DNA of 6,444 bases from JBAVQS01 sp049694275 (GTDB taxonomy: Bacteria; Chloroflexota; Anaerolineae; UBA4142; SHND01): NCBI GenBank assembly GCA_049694275.1, contig JBAVQS010000233.1:1-6444 (forward strand), written 5' to 3'. The position numbers and the translations under genes were made by a program. Positions 1-5,892 of this stretch are shown here, in pieces; the stretch's first letter is position 1; every line of letters starts with the position of its first letter. Under the pieces are notes generated by a model. That model saw nothing but the letters and a program-made list of their open reading frames with translations. It was not told the origin of the DNA and made no database searches.

Positions 1-63
1 AAGATACCCACGGGTGTCAATAGGGGCCAGATTGGCAAATTTTGGCCCGGTGCGGGGATCCAT
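1..63 (-). CDS. Possible N-terminal fragment of a minus-strand gene running off the left edge
   Basis: Reading leftwards from an ATG at 61-63, 21 codons stay open to the window edge. The translation begins MDPRTGPKFANLAPIDTRGY and looks protein-like, with a DPxTG turn and mixed hydrophobic and polar residues. The same frame is also open upstream to at least position 147 without a clear start, so the gene could begin earlier at a non-ATG codon. No Shine-Dalgarno sequence precedes the ATG. I do not recognise the family. The plus-strand frame over the same bases is also open (1-147) but reads less like protein. The call rests only on the look of a short translation, so it is weak. Confidence 0.3.
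   Translation of the reverse strand, partial: MDPRTGPKFANLAPIDTRGYL
3..18. repeat. Imperfect 16-bp inverted repeat
   Basis: The sequence GATACCCACGGGTGTC pairs with itself over seven positions, one of them a G-T mismatch, around a central AC. It could be an operator half-site pair, or it could lie inside the possible minus-strand gene at the edge. Nothing else supports a function. Confidence 0.25.
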
Positions 64-76
64 AATCAACCCAAAA

Positions 77-88
77 GTACCAGGGTAC
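77..88. repeat. Perfect inverted repeat GTACC-AG-GGTAC
   Basis: Two perfect 5-bp arms flank a 2-bp spacer in the AT-richer stretch between the possible leftward gene and the 48-codon plus-strand gene. It lies about 19 bp upstream of a TATACT box. That position suits a regulator-binding site, but arms this short could also arise by chance. Confidence 0.3.
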
Positions 89-106
89 AAAGCGTAACCG
101 GAGTGG

Positions 107-123
107 TATACTGGCGTTATAAA
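107..123 (+). promoter_or_regulatory. Candidate -10 region for the 48-codon gene
   Basis: TATACT (107-112) and TATAAA (118-123) each match five of six bases of the sigma-70 -10 consensus. They lie 58-74 bases before the ATG at 181. Neither has a convincing -35 hexamer 16-18 bp upstream. The promoter is therefore inferred mainly from position and AT-richness. Confidence 0.3.
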
Positions 124-180
124 AGCATAGATTGGGCTTGTTGTTGACGGTTCGGGGTTTTGTAGAAGGGATGGTGTAAG

Positions 181-327
181 ATGGTATCACTTAGCTCTGC
201 TGCCCCGCGACGTGACGACGAAGAGCATCCGACGGGCGGGCCAATCGCCGCACTGGTGATTGCAATCCCCATTTCATTGGTCCTTTGGGGTGCCGTCATG
301 TTCGTCCTGGTTAATCTGGTTCGTTGA
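181..327 (+). CDS. Small single-span membrane protein, 48 aa
   Basis: An ATG at 181 opens 48 codons to a TGA at 325-327. Residues 1-20 are polar and charged, with RRDDEEH around residues 10-16. Residues 21-47 form one long hydrophobic segment (alanine, isoleucine, leucine, valine, one tryptophan), and the last residue is arginine. This is the layout of a small membrane protein. A GAAGGG purine tract at 165-170 sits 10 bases upstream as a ribosome site, and a strong intrinsic terminator follows 30 bases after the stop. The gene therefore looks like a short monocistronic unit. The shape recalls small single-helix subunits such as cytochrome oxidase subunit IIa, but no oxidase genes adjoin it and the resemblance is generic. 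Its function is unknown. Confidence 0.6.
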   Translation: MVSLSSAAPRRDDEEHPTGGPIAALVIAIPISLVLWGAVMFVLVNLVR

Positions 328-357
328 ACTCTGCTGCGCGTGCGGGGGAATTTTTGA

Positions 358-388
358 GGCCGCGCCCGATTGGGCGCGGTCCTTTTTT
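358..388 (+). terminator. Intrinsic terminator after the 48-codon gene
   Basis: CCGCGCCC (360-367) and GGGCGCGG (372-379) form a perfect 8-bp GC stem around a GATT loop. A TCC and then six T residues (383-388) follow. The T tract is only on the plus-strand 3' side, so it ends rightward transcription. It is 30 bases past the stop at 327, which supports the 48-codon gene being real and transcribed alone. Confidence 0.88.
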
Positions 389-454
389 ATCCGCGATCGC
401 CGCCATCCTTTGGAGCTCGACGCGACGGCGATTGGCGCCACCCCGGCGCGACCG

Positions 455-1402
455 CTATTCGACGCTGCTCTTGAGCGCCTGGAATGCGCCGCGCGGGCGC
501 ACCTCGTACGGGCCGGCGGCCGCGGGAACGATAACCGATTGAAACCGGGCAAGCGCGATGGTCTCTTCACCCACCCGGACCTCAGCTTCGCCGTCAATGA
601 CCGTCAGGGCATGGAAGGAGCGGTTTCGAGTATCGAGCCGGATGACCTGGCTCTCTGCCGCAAGCAGTTCGAGTGTAAAGTAAACAGATTGGCACAGGAT
701 CTGCTGCTCCCCATCACCTAACCGGGGCCGCGGTTGGGTCTGAGGCTGGGCGACCGGGTCGGCAACGGCGATAGATTTGTCGATATGGAGCGCCCGCCCG
801 CCGGTCTGCGGCCGGTTCCAATCAAACACGCGATAGGTCAGGTCCGATGCCTGCTGTACCTCATAAATCATCAACCCGGGACCGATGGCATGAATGGTGC
901 CCGCGTCGATCAAGAGAGTATCCCCGGTATGCACATCCCGATACTGCGCCCAATCCAGAATCGCGCCGCCGCGCAGAGCCGCAGCGACCGCCTCTCTGGT
1001 CGCGCCAGGCTTGAGCCCCGCAATGAGCTGCGCCTTGGGAGCGGCGTCGAGGACGTGCCATGCCTCGGTCTTGCCAAAATGGCCCGGCCCTTCCAACTCG
1101 ACAGCCTGGCGATCATTGGGGTGCACCTGGAGCGAGAGCCACTGAGCGCAATCGAGCAATTTAATCAACAGCGGAAAATGCCCGCCCGAACGAGCGATGA
1201 CGGCCTCGCCCAACAGCGCCGCGCCGTGTTCGGCGGCGATCTCTGCAAGGGTCCTGCCGGCGAGCGGGCCATTCGCCACCCGATCCCCATCGTAAATGAT
1301 CCATGCCTCGGCGGTCAACATGCCGGGACGCAGGCGCTGCCCGCCCCACACATAGTCGCGATACTGCGGTTCCAGTTGTATGAGCTGCGCCAGTTCTATC
1401 AT
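455..1402 (-). CDS. manA: Mannose-6-phosphate isomerase, class I (short form)
   Basis: This cytosolic zinc enzyme interconverts mannose 6-phosphate and fructose 6-phosphate, linking glycolysis to GDP-mannose and glycan precursors. The 315-residue product has the length of the short Bacillus-type enzymes. Visible family marks are YVWGG near residues 17-21, QVHPND at 92-97, KTEAWH at 111-116, GTIHAIG at 168-174 and TYRVFDWNR at 189-197. The expected zinc ligands are Q92, H94, E113 and H171, and R191 is the likely active-site arginine. The C-terminal part (about 235-315) is the second cupin-like barrel. The frame extends upstream to a TTG at 1435, but the ATG at 1402 is preferred because a strong GGAGGAG lies five bases before it. 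It starts 29 bases after the exporter gene stops, so the two are probably co-transcribed. I see no clear minus-strand terminator after 455. Confidence 0.93.
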   Translation of the reverse strand: MIELAQLIQLEPQYRDYVWGGQRLRPGMLTAEAWIIYDGDRVANGPLAGRTLAEIAAEHGAALLGEAVIARSGGHFPLLIKLLDCAQWLSLQVHPNDRQAVELEGPGHFGKTEAWHVLDAAPKAQLIAGLKPGATREAVAAALRGGAILDWAQYRDVHTGDTLLIDAGTIHAIGPGLMIYEVQQASDLTYRVFDWNRPQTGGRALHIDKSIAVADPVAQPQTQPRPRLGDGEQQILCQSVYFTLELLAAESQVIRLDTRNRSFHALTVIDGEAEVRVGEETIALARFQSVIVPAAAGPYEVRPRGAFQALKSSVE

Positions 1403-1407
1403 GATCG

Positions 1408-1414
1408 CTCCTCC
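1408..1414 (-). promoter_or_regulatory. Ribosome binding site that fixes the manA start
   Basis: On the minus strand GGAGGAG (1414 down to 1408) lies five bases before the ATG at 1402. It selects this ATG over the in-frame TTG at 1435, which would overlap the stop of the upstream gene and has no comparable site. Confidence 0.8.
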
Positions 1415-1431
1415 CCCGTTTCCAATCGGCC

Positions 1432-3213
1432 TCAAACCAATTGTCGCGTCTGCAACCGCGCATAAACGCCGCGCCGCGCGATCAGTTCGTCATGTGTTCC
1501 AATCTCGGCGATGCTCCCGCCCTCCATCACGACGATGCGCGTGGCGTGACGGATAGTCGAGAGGCGATGCGCGACGACAAAGGTCGTGCGCCCCTTCATC
1601 AATCGTTCGAGCGCCTGTTGAATCAACGCCTCGGATTCGACATCCAGCGCCGAGGTCGCTTCGTCGAGAATGAGCACGCGCGGGTTGCGGATGAGGGCGC
1701 GGGCAATCGCCAGGCGCTGTTTCTGCCCGCCCGAGAGTTTGGCTCCACGCTCGCCGATATACGTTTCCAGTCCCTCCGGCAACTGCTCGACGAATTCAAG
1801 CGCATTGGCGTCGCGCAGCGCCGCCTGTATCGTCTCGTCCCGCACCTCGCTCAAGCCATAGGTCACGTTCTCGCGCACCGTCCCCTCAAAGAGGATCGAA
1901 TCCTGGGGAACAACCGAGAGCGCGCGGCGATAAGTGCGCAGGTCGAGCGTCTCCATATCGCGTCCGTCCAGCAGAATGCGGCCCGCGGTGGGGCGCAAGA
2001 ACCCGATCACGAGATTGAGAATGGTGGACTTGCCTGCGCCGGAGGGACCGACCAGCGCAATGGTCTCCCCGGGACTGACATCCAGGTCCACGTCGCGCAC
2101 GGCGTCGATCGGGGAATCGGGATACTGAAGCCCGACGGCCTGAAAGCGAAACTCGCCACGCACCGACGCGACGCGGGTTTTGCCTTCGTTATGCTCCAGG
2201 TCAGGCGATTCCAGCACCTCGCCGATGGAACGGATCGACTCGAACCCTTTGGCAATGACGGGGGCCAGGCTGACCAGCAGCATGACTGAGCTGGTGAGCG
2301 TGCCGAAATAACCCGAGAGCATGACGACATCGCCGGCCGTAATCGGCAGCAGACCGGTATAGGCAACCCACGCCGCGACCACCAGGCAGGCGACGTTAAA
2401 AATGTTATAGGTCGCCCACGAAAGCGCGCCAAAGACGGCGTTGACCGAATCGAGCTCCAGGCCTGCGGTACGCACCAGAGTCAGCGTCCGGTCGACGCGC
2501 TCAATCTCATCCTGCTCCAATCCATGCGCGCGGGTGATGGGAATCAGGTTGGTCATCTCGGCGACGCGCGCCGCCATGCGCTCGACCTCCTGCCGGAACT
2601 GTTGATTGCGCCGGGTGAGGCTCCGGCGCAGCGTCAGGACAAGCAGGGCCGAGACCGGAACCATCAGGACAAAGAAAGGCAGAAACGACGGGGCGCGAAA
2701 AGCCGTGATGACGATGGCGCCCGCGATGTTGCTGAGCGCCGCCATGCCGCCATCAAAGAGCTGGCGCGTCATCTGCTCGATGGCTTCGACATCGCGCACG
2801 ACCTTGGTCTGGAGCACACCGGCGCTGGCCCGCGTGTAAAAACCGATGGAGAGGTGCTGCAAGCGGCGACAGAGCGCCGAACGCAAGCGGGTCTCGACGG
2901 CGCGCACGGCGATGCTCTGGAACCGAACATAGGCAAAGTGCAGCGGTACGTTTTGGAACAGGAGCAGGACCAGCACCAGCGCATTGAGCCAGAGCTCCGC
3001 CAGTGGGCGATGCTGGACGAGCACGTCGATAATGTTGGCGGTGAGCAGGGGCATGACCCAGACCGGGCTGTGCTTGACCACAAAGAGGATTGCGGCAAGG
3101 ACCAGGTGCATGCGCTCAGGCTCGAACAGGTACCAGAGAGTCCGCACGGGATGCTCACCCTGATACCGGTGCTCGAGCGGCTCATCATGCAATGAAACAG
3201 CTTGAACAGACAT
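1432..3213 (-). CDS. ABC exporter half-transporter, fused membrane and ATPase domains
   Basis: This is a 593-residue type I ABC exporter expected to dimerise in the cytoplasmic membrane and export an unknown substrate using ATP. Residues 1-320 are the membrane domain, with about six hydrophobic segments beginning near 37, 76, 155, 176, 262 and 295. Residues 353-593 are the ATPase: A-loop Y364, Walker A GPSGAGKST 389-397, Q-loop Q437, signature LSGGQ 493-497, Walker B VLILDE 513-518, D-loop SALD 521-524 and H-loop H549. All catalytic residues are intact. The long loop near residues 110-150 (SIGFYTR, RDVEAIEQMT) is typical of lipid A/multidrug exporters such as the MsbA/BmrA group. Substrate cannot be read from the sequence. 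The start ATG has no Shine-Dalgarno and lies only about 11 bases past a -10 box, so the mRNA may be nearly leaderless. manA follows 29 bases downstream. Confidence 0.93.
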   Translation of the reverse strand: MSVQAVSLHDEPLEHRYQGEHPVRTLWYLFEPERMHLVLAAILFVVKHSPVWVMPLLTANIIDVLVQHRPLAELWLNALVLVLLLFQNVPLHFAYVRFQSIAVRAVETRLRSALCRRLQHLSIGFYTRASAGVLQTKVVRDVEAIEQMTRQLFDGGMAALSNIAGAIVITAFRAPSFLPFFVLMVPVSALLVLTLRRSLTRRNQQFRQEVERMAARVAEMTNLIPITRAHGLEQDEIERVDRTLTLVRTAGLELDSVNAVFGALSWATYNIFNVACLVVAAWVAYTGLLPITAGDVVMLSGYFGTLTSSVMLLVSLAPVIAKGFESIRSIGEVLESPDLEHNEGKTRVASVRGEFRFQAVGLQYPDSPIDAVRDVDLDVSPGETIALVGPSGAGKSTILNLVIGFLRPTAGRILLDGRDMETLDLRTYRRALSVVPQDSILFEGTVRENVTYGLSEVRDETIQAALRDANALEFVEQLPEGLETYIGERGAKLSGGQKQRLAIARALIRNPRVLILDEATSALDVESEALIQQALERLMKGRTTFVVAHRLSTIRHATRIVVMEGGSIAEIGTHDELIARRGVYARLQTRQLV

Positions 3214-3232
3214 AACGCACTTGCATTATAAT
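3202..3232 (+). promoter_or_regulatory. Divergent sigma-70-type promoter for the META lipoprotein operon
   Basis: On the plus strand a perfect TATAAT lies at 3227-3232, overlapping the minus-strand -10 by four bases. The upstream partner is weak: TTGAAC at 3202-3207 with a 19-bp spacer, or TGAACA at 3203-3208 with 18 bp. Transcription would start near 3239, giving a leader of about 36 bases before the ATG at 3275. Confidence 0.5.
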
Positions 3233-3252
3233 AGAGCACAGACACAATTCAA
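3225..3252 (-). promoter_or_regulatory. Sigma-70-type promoter for the ABC exporter and manA
   Basis: On the minus strand a perfect TATAAT (3230 down to 3225) is preceded, after 16 bp, by TTGAAT (3252 down to 3247), four of six bases of the -35 consensus. The predicted transcript would start near 3218, only about five bases before the ATG at 3213. That agrees with the absence of a ribosome site. Confidence 0.6.
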
Positions 3253-3274
3253 ATACGTCACCAAGCGAGTCAGA

Positions 3275-4249
3275 ATGAAGATTTTCAGGATTGCTCTATT
3301 GTTCTTGATCGTGTTCCTTGCCGCGGCCTGCGGGCCAATCAGTCAGGCGCTGGGCCAGTCATCGCCATCGGCGGCGGTTAATCAGCAGCAGCCGGCTGCC
3401 ACACGCTGGAACCTGGTCTCTTTCACGACCGGCGGGATCCCGGCGCCTGTGTTGAGCGGCGCCCCGATTACGCTCGAGTTCGGCCCGAACAACACGGTGA
3501 GCGGCTCGGCCGGCTGCAACTCGTATTCAGGCGCTTATTCAGTGGTACAGGGAAACAAAATAACCTTTGGCCCGATGACACAGACCCAGCGCGCCTGCGC
3601 CGTGGCTGACGCGATGCAGCAAGAACAGCGCTACCTACAGGCGCTGACGTCAAGCAGCGTTTATGAAGTGTCGGGGAACCAGCTGAAGATTTCGTACAAC
3701 AACACCGACCAACTGACCTTTGCCAAAGAGGGAACTGCCCCACCGGCCCTTCCTACAGCGATCCCGGCTGCATCCGGCACGAGCACGAGCGTGCCCGCGC
3801 CTGCGGTCTCGTGGAAACGCCAGCATTTCGGGACGCTGTGGAACGTGGCCTTTCCGCAAAACTGGACGGTCGACGACGCCGGAGCGCAGCAAGGGGCCAT
3901 CGAGCTTCAGGGACCCTATGGCAACCATACCTATCAGGTCGGCATCACCTACCCCATCGGGATCGACGCCGCATCGCTCGATGCGTGGGTTCAGCAGCAG
4001 GTTGGCGCGCTGCCCGACACAGAGCGCGCCAAGGTCCAGGTAAGCGACGTGACGGTCGCCGGCGCCCCGGCCAAACTGGTGTTGAATATGCCGACCGCCG
4101 ATGGCAAGGAGCGAACGCATAACGTCTACATCTGGAAGGTCGGGGACGTAAATCAGCGGCTCATCGTCATTGCACAGGTTGACGCGCAACCATACGATGC
4201 ACAGGCCGCGGAAAAGCTACTCGACGATTTCCTATTCCAGGCGCGCTAA
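3275..4249 (+). CDS. Lipoprotein with META domain and a second C-terminal domain
   Basis: This 324-residue protein is expected to be exported and lipid-anchored. Residues 1-18 are a signal sequence (MKIFR then a hydrophobic core) ending in LAAAC, with C19 as the lipidated cysteine. Residues 43-151 are a META domain of the HslJ/DUF306 type: RWNLVSF near 44-50, SGSAGCNSYSG at 76-86, and TQTQRAC with C108 in the place usual for the family. Members are associated with envelope stress or lipoprotein function, without a defined activity. A Pro/Ala/Thr/Ser-rich linker spans 152-178. Residues 179-324 form a second globular domain that I do not firmly recognise; it has the feel of small PsbP-like domains. 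The frame opens at a TTG at 3221, but that codon lies inside the promoter and the ATG at 3275 starts a proper signal peptide. The ribosome site is weak. Confidence 0.85.
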   Translation: MKIFRIALLFLIVFLAAACGPISQALGQSSPSAAVNQQQPAATRWNLVSFTTGGIPAPVLSGAPITLEFGPNNTVSGSAGCNSYSGAYSVVQGNKITFGPMTQTQRACAVADAMQQEQRYLQALTSSSVYEVSGNQLKISYNNTDQLTFAKEGTAPPALPTAIPAASGTSTSVPAPAVSWKRQHFGTLWNVAFPQNWTVDDAGAQQGAIELQGPYGNHTYQVGITYPIGIDAASLDAWVQQQVGALPDTERAKVQVSDVTVAGAPAKLVLNMPTADGKERTHNVYIWKVGDVNQRLIVIAQVDAQPYDAQAAEKLLDDFLFQAR

Positions 4250-4251
4250 TA

Positions 4252-4920
4252 ATGAAAACACAAGTCCACTTGAAACCCGCATTGGATTTTCTCGCCGATC
4301 TGGCGGTCAACAATAACCGCGCATGGTTTACAGAAAACCGGGAGCGCTACGATCAGGCGCGGACCGCCTTTGAAATGCTCGTCGAGAGTCTCATTGCCGA
4401 GTTGGAGAAGGCGCAGGACCTGGGAGGGATCACTGCCAGGGATTGTATGATGCGCATCCACCGGGATATGCGATTTTCGCGCGACAAGACGCCCTATCGC
4501 ATCAATTTCGGCGCGAACATTGTGGCGGGCGGGCGCAAATCGGGCCGGCTGGGCTATTACATTCACCTCCAGCCCGGGGATCAATCCTTTATTGCCAGCG
4601 GACTTTACGAGCCCGGTTCCGACCAGTTAGCGCGATTCCGACAGGCCATCGCCCGTGATGCCAGCGCATTTAACAAAATCGTCAAGGCCCGGTTGTTCGT
4701 CAAGAATTTCGGCGCAGTGGGGGGCGAGCGCCTGTCCCGAGTCCCACGAGGGTATCCGCCCGACCATCCCGAGATCGAGCTCCTGCGGCTCAAGCAGGTC
4801 CTGGTGATGCACCCTGTCGCCGACCGCGACATTACATCACCGGATTTTGCCAAACAAACGCTCCTGGTGTGCAAAGCGATGAAACCCTTCATCGATTACA
4901 TGAACAGTGTCATCGCTTGA
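4252..4920 (+). CDS. DUF2461 (TIGR02453) family protein
   Basis: This 222-residue protein has the usual length for the family. It shows the family opening at residues 11-34 (LDFLADLAVNNNRAWF followed by an NRERYD segment) and the hallmark block RIHRDMRFSRDKTPYR at 68-83. A glycine-rich GYYIHLQPGD stretch follows around 101-110. Members are widespread cytosolic proteins of unknown biochemical role. There is no signal peptide or membrane segment. The ATG sits two bases after the stop of the lipoprotein gene and has no good Shine-Dalgarno of its own, so translation is probably coupled and both genes share the promoter near 3227. The family assignment is confident, but no function can be inferred. 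Confidence 0.9.
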   Translation: MKTQVHLKPALDFLADLAVNNNRAWFTENRERYDQARTAFEMLVESLIAELEKAQDLGGITARDCMMRIHRDMRFSRDKTPYRINFGANIVAGGRKSGRLGYYIHLQPGDQSFIASGLYEPGSDQLARFRQAIARDASAFNKIVKARLFVKNFGAVGGERLSRVPRGYPPDHPEIELLRLKQVLVMHPVADRDITSPDFAKQTLLVCKAMKPFIDYMNSVIA

Positions 4921-4921
4921 G

Positions 4922-5002
4922 ATGACCAACCAGAGCCAGGCAGAGGTAAGGGCATACCTGCCGTATCAGACCTTCAGCGCACTCGAAAGATTCGCCCGCT
5001 AA
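4922..5002 (+). CDS. Very short possible ORF after DUF2461, 26 aa
   Basis: One base after the DUF2461 stop, an ATG opens 26 codons to a TAA at 5000-5002. The translation, about MTNQSQAEVRAYLPYQTFSA plus six more residues, is polar and soluble. The TGA-G-ATG junction would permit coupled translation, but there is no ribosome site and an ORF this short is expected by chance. It could also be a decayed remnant. I list it only because of its placement. Confidence 0.15.
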   Translation: MTNQSQAEVRAYLPYQTFSALERFAR

Positions 5003-5035
5003 ACGGCGCCCCCCTTAAAACAATTCGATGTACTG

Positions 5036-5070
5036 AAAAAAAAGAGCCTGGCTGCACTCGTCCAGGCTCT
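5036..5070 (-). terminator. Strong intrinsic terminator of the selenoprotein gene
   Basis: On the minus strand AGAGCCTGG (5070 down to 5062) and CCAGGCTCT (5051 down to 5043) form a perfect 9-bp stem around a 10-base loop. The stem runs directly into an eight-base T tract (5043 down to 5036). The plus-strand side has no T tract, so it ends leftward transcription only. It lies 46 bases after the TAG at 5117, but 223 bases after the in-frame TGA, which fits the TAG being the true end of the gene. Confidence 0.88.
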
Positions 5071-5116
5071 CCGAATGATACCATTGAACAGGGAGCGTCC
5101 CCTTCAGGTTAACACA

Positions 5117-5641
5117 CTATTTCCAATTCGACGCGATCTGTAACTTGACTTGCTGACGGGCGGGATCATTCGTCGTAATGTCAATATCGAACAGGTGCTT
5201 GCCACCCATATCGCCGTGCATCATCATATCTGTATAGAGGGTGGTGGATTCTCCGGGCTGTAAGGCCGTCTGACCGACGACAAGATTGGAAGGTCAGCAC
5301 CCCTCCACCGCTTTGGGCATCGAGGGCACCGTCATTCTCAGCGTCCCATCGCCCGTGTTCTTGACGGTGAATTGCGCCCTGACCGTCGATCCCAGTTTCT
5401 GGTCGCCAAGGTCAAGCTTTTCATTATCGACTGTGAAATGCGCCTTGCCATTCTGATTCTCGAAAGCCCCGGCCGATCTCAGCGCGCCGAATATACCGAA
5501 ACCGACCAAAACTAAGGCGACGAGGCCGAGAATGCCGAACGGGATCAATCGGTTGAGCCTCTGTCGCCGCTCCCGTTCGGCTTGGAGGCGCTGTCGCTCG
5601 GCAATGCGCGTTTGACCCTTGCGCAGCGGTTTTTCTGCCAT
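5117..5641 (-). CDS. Apparent selenoprotein: membrane-anchored DUF1573-like protein with in-frame TGA
   Basis: Read through its in-frame TGA (5296 down to 5294), this gene encodes 174 residues ending at TAG. Residues 1-31 are basic and Arg/Gln/Glu-rich, likely cytosolic. Residues 33-54 are one membrane helix. Residues 62-174 resemble an extracytoplasmic DUF1573-type Ig-like domain: QFTVKNTGDGTL at 90-101, then VEGC at 112-115, selenocysteine at 116 in the motif GCUP, LQPGES at 127-132, MMMHGDMGGKH at 139-149 and DITTNDP at 154-160. DUF1573 proteins usually carry Cys-x-Cys at this point, so a Cys-Sec pair is chemically sensible. Stopping at the TGA would cut the domain in half. A SECIS-like hairpin follows the TGA, and a terminator follows the TAG. 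AAAGGAG at 5659-5653 lies 11 bases before the ATG. The activity is unknown; a thiol/selenol redox or metal-binding role is inferred. A point mutation or read error at a cysteine codon is the main alternative. Confidence 0.82.
5265..5281 (-). promoter_or_regulatory. Bacterial SECIS-like hairpin just 3' of the in-frame UGA
   Basis: Counting the U of UGA as 1, RNA bases 16-21 (GUCGUC) pair with 27-32 (GACGGC) through five Watson-Crick pairs and one U17-G31 wobble. The loop is GGUCA (22-26). From memory, the E. coli fdhF element has its essential G23 and U24 in a loop containing GGUC and its critical U at 17. All three positions coincide here. This is the hallmark of a SelB-bound element that recodes UGA to selenocysteine. 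Confidence 0.75.
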
Positions 5642-5746
5642 CGCTTGTCATGCTCCTTTAGAGTGAATCGGACCAGGCCAAAATCTTCCGCTCAAGCGTA
5701 GCACAAACCTCTGCGACACACGATAGCTAAACAATGCATCTCCGGC

Positions 5747-5760
5747 GCGCCATTTGGCGC
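5747..5760. repeat. Perfect palindrome GCGCCA-TT-TGGCGC
   Basis: Two perfect 6-bp arms flank a 2-bp spacer about 106 bases upstream of the selenoprotein ATG. No T tract follows on either strand, so it is not an intrinsic terminator. It may be an operator or a leader hairpin for the selenoprotein transcript. Confidence 0.35.
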
Positions 5761-5892
5761 ATTCCGCAACTCGCCCAATTGCTGTCCCCCTGACCCGTCA
5801 TTTCTGACATGCTAATTAACGTAGCCGTAATCGAATAGAGTGGCGGCCAAGCCAACCCAACCAGAAATAGAGAGAAGACATTCCGGATCGCA

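Noticed and set aside
144..149. TTGACG as a -35 box for the 48-codon gene
   Set aside because: No -10 hexamer lies 16-18 bp downstream; that position already holds the ribosome site.
396..432. ATCGCCG/CGGCGAT inverted repeat as a manA terminator
   Set aside because: The loop is 23 bases and no T tract follows on the minus strand.
260..721. Plus-strand ORF of 153 codons
   Set aside because: It overlaps the 48-codon gene in another frame, runs through a terminator hairpin and continues antisense to manA.
1403..1435. TTG at 1435 as the manA start
   Set aside because: It would overlap the exporter stop codon and lacks the strong ribosome site that precedes the ATG at 1402.
734..1465. Long plus-strand ORF of 243 codons opposite manA
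   Set aside because: It is antisense to a clear mannose-6-phosphate isomerase and shows no domain features; long antisense frames are common in GC-rich genes.
1441..2289. Plus-strand ORF of 282 codons opposite the exporter ATPase domain
   Set aside because: It is a shadow of a gene with every ABC motif intact; the translation is Arg/Asp/Gln-rich without hydrophobic cores.
2524..3195. Plus-strand ORF of 223 codons opposite the exporter membrane domain
   Set aside because: It is the antisense of hydrophobic helices and reads as a charged, low-complexity polypeptide.
5294..5641. Treating the 115-codon ORF as a complete protein ending at TGA
   Set aside because: The domain would be cut in half, the following frame stays open with domain-like sequence to TAG, a SECIS-like hairpin follows the TGA, and the terminator is placed for the TAG.
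5424..5651. Alternative frame from an ATG at 5651, closer to AAAGGAG
   Set aside because: The ATG is only one base from the ribosome site and the product is a low-complexity shadow of the selenoprotein N-terminus.
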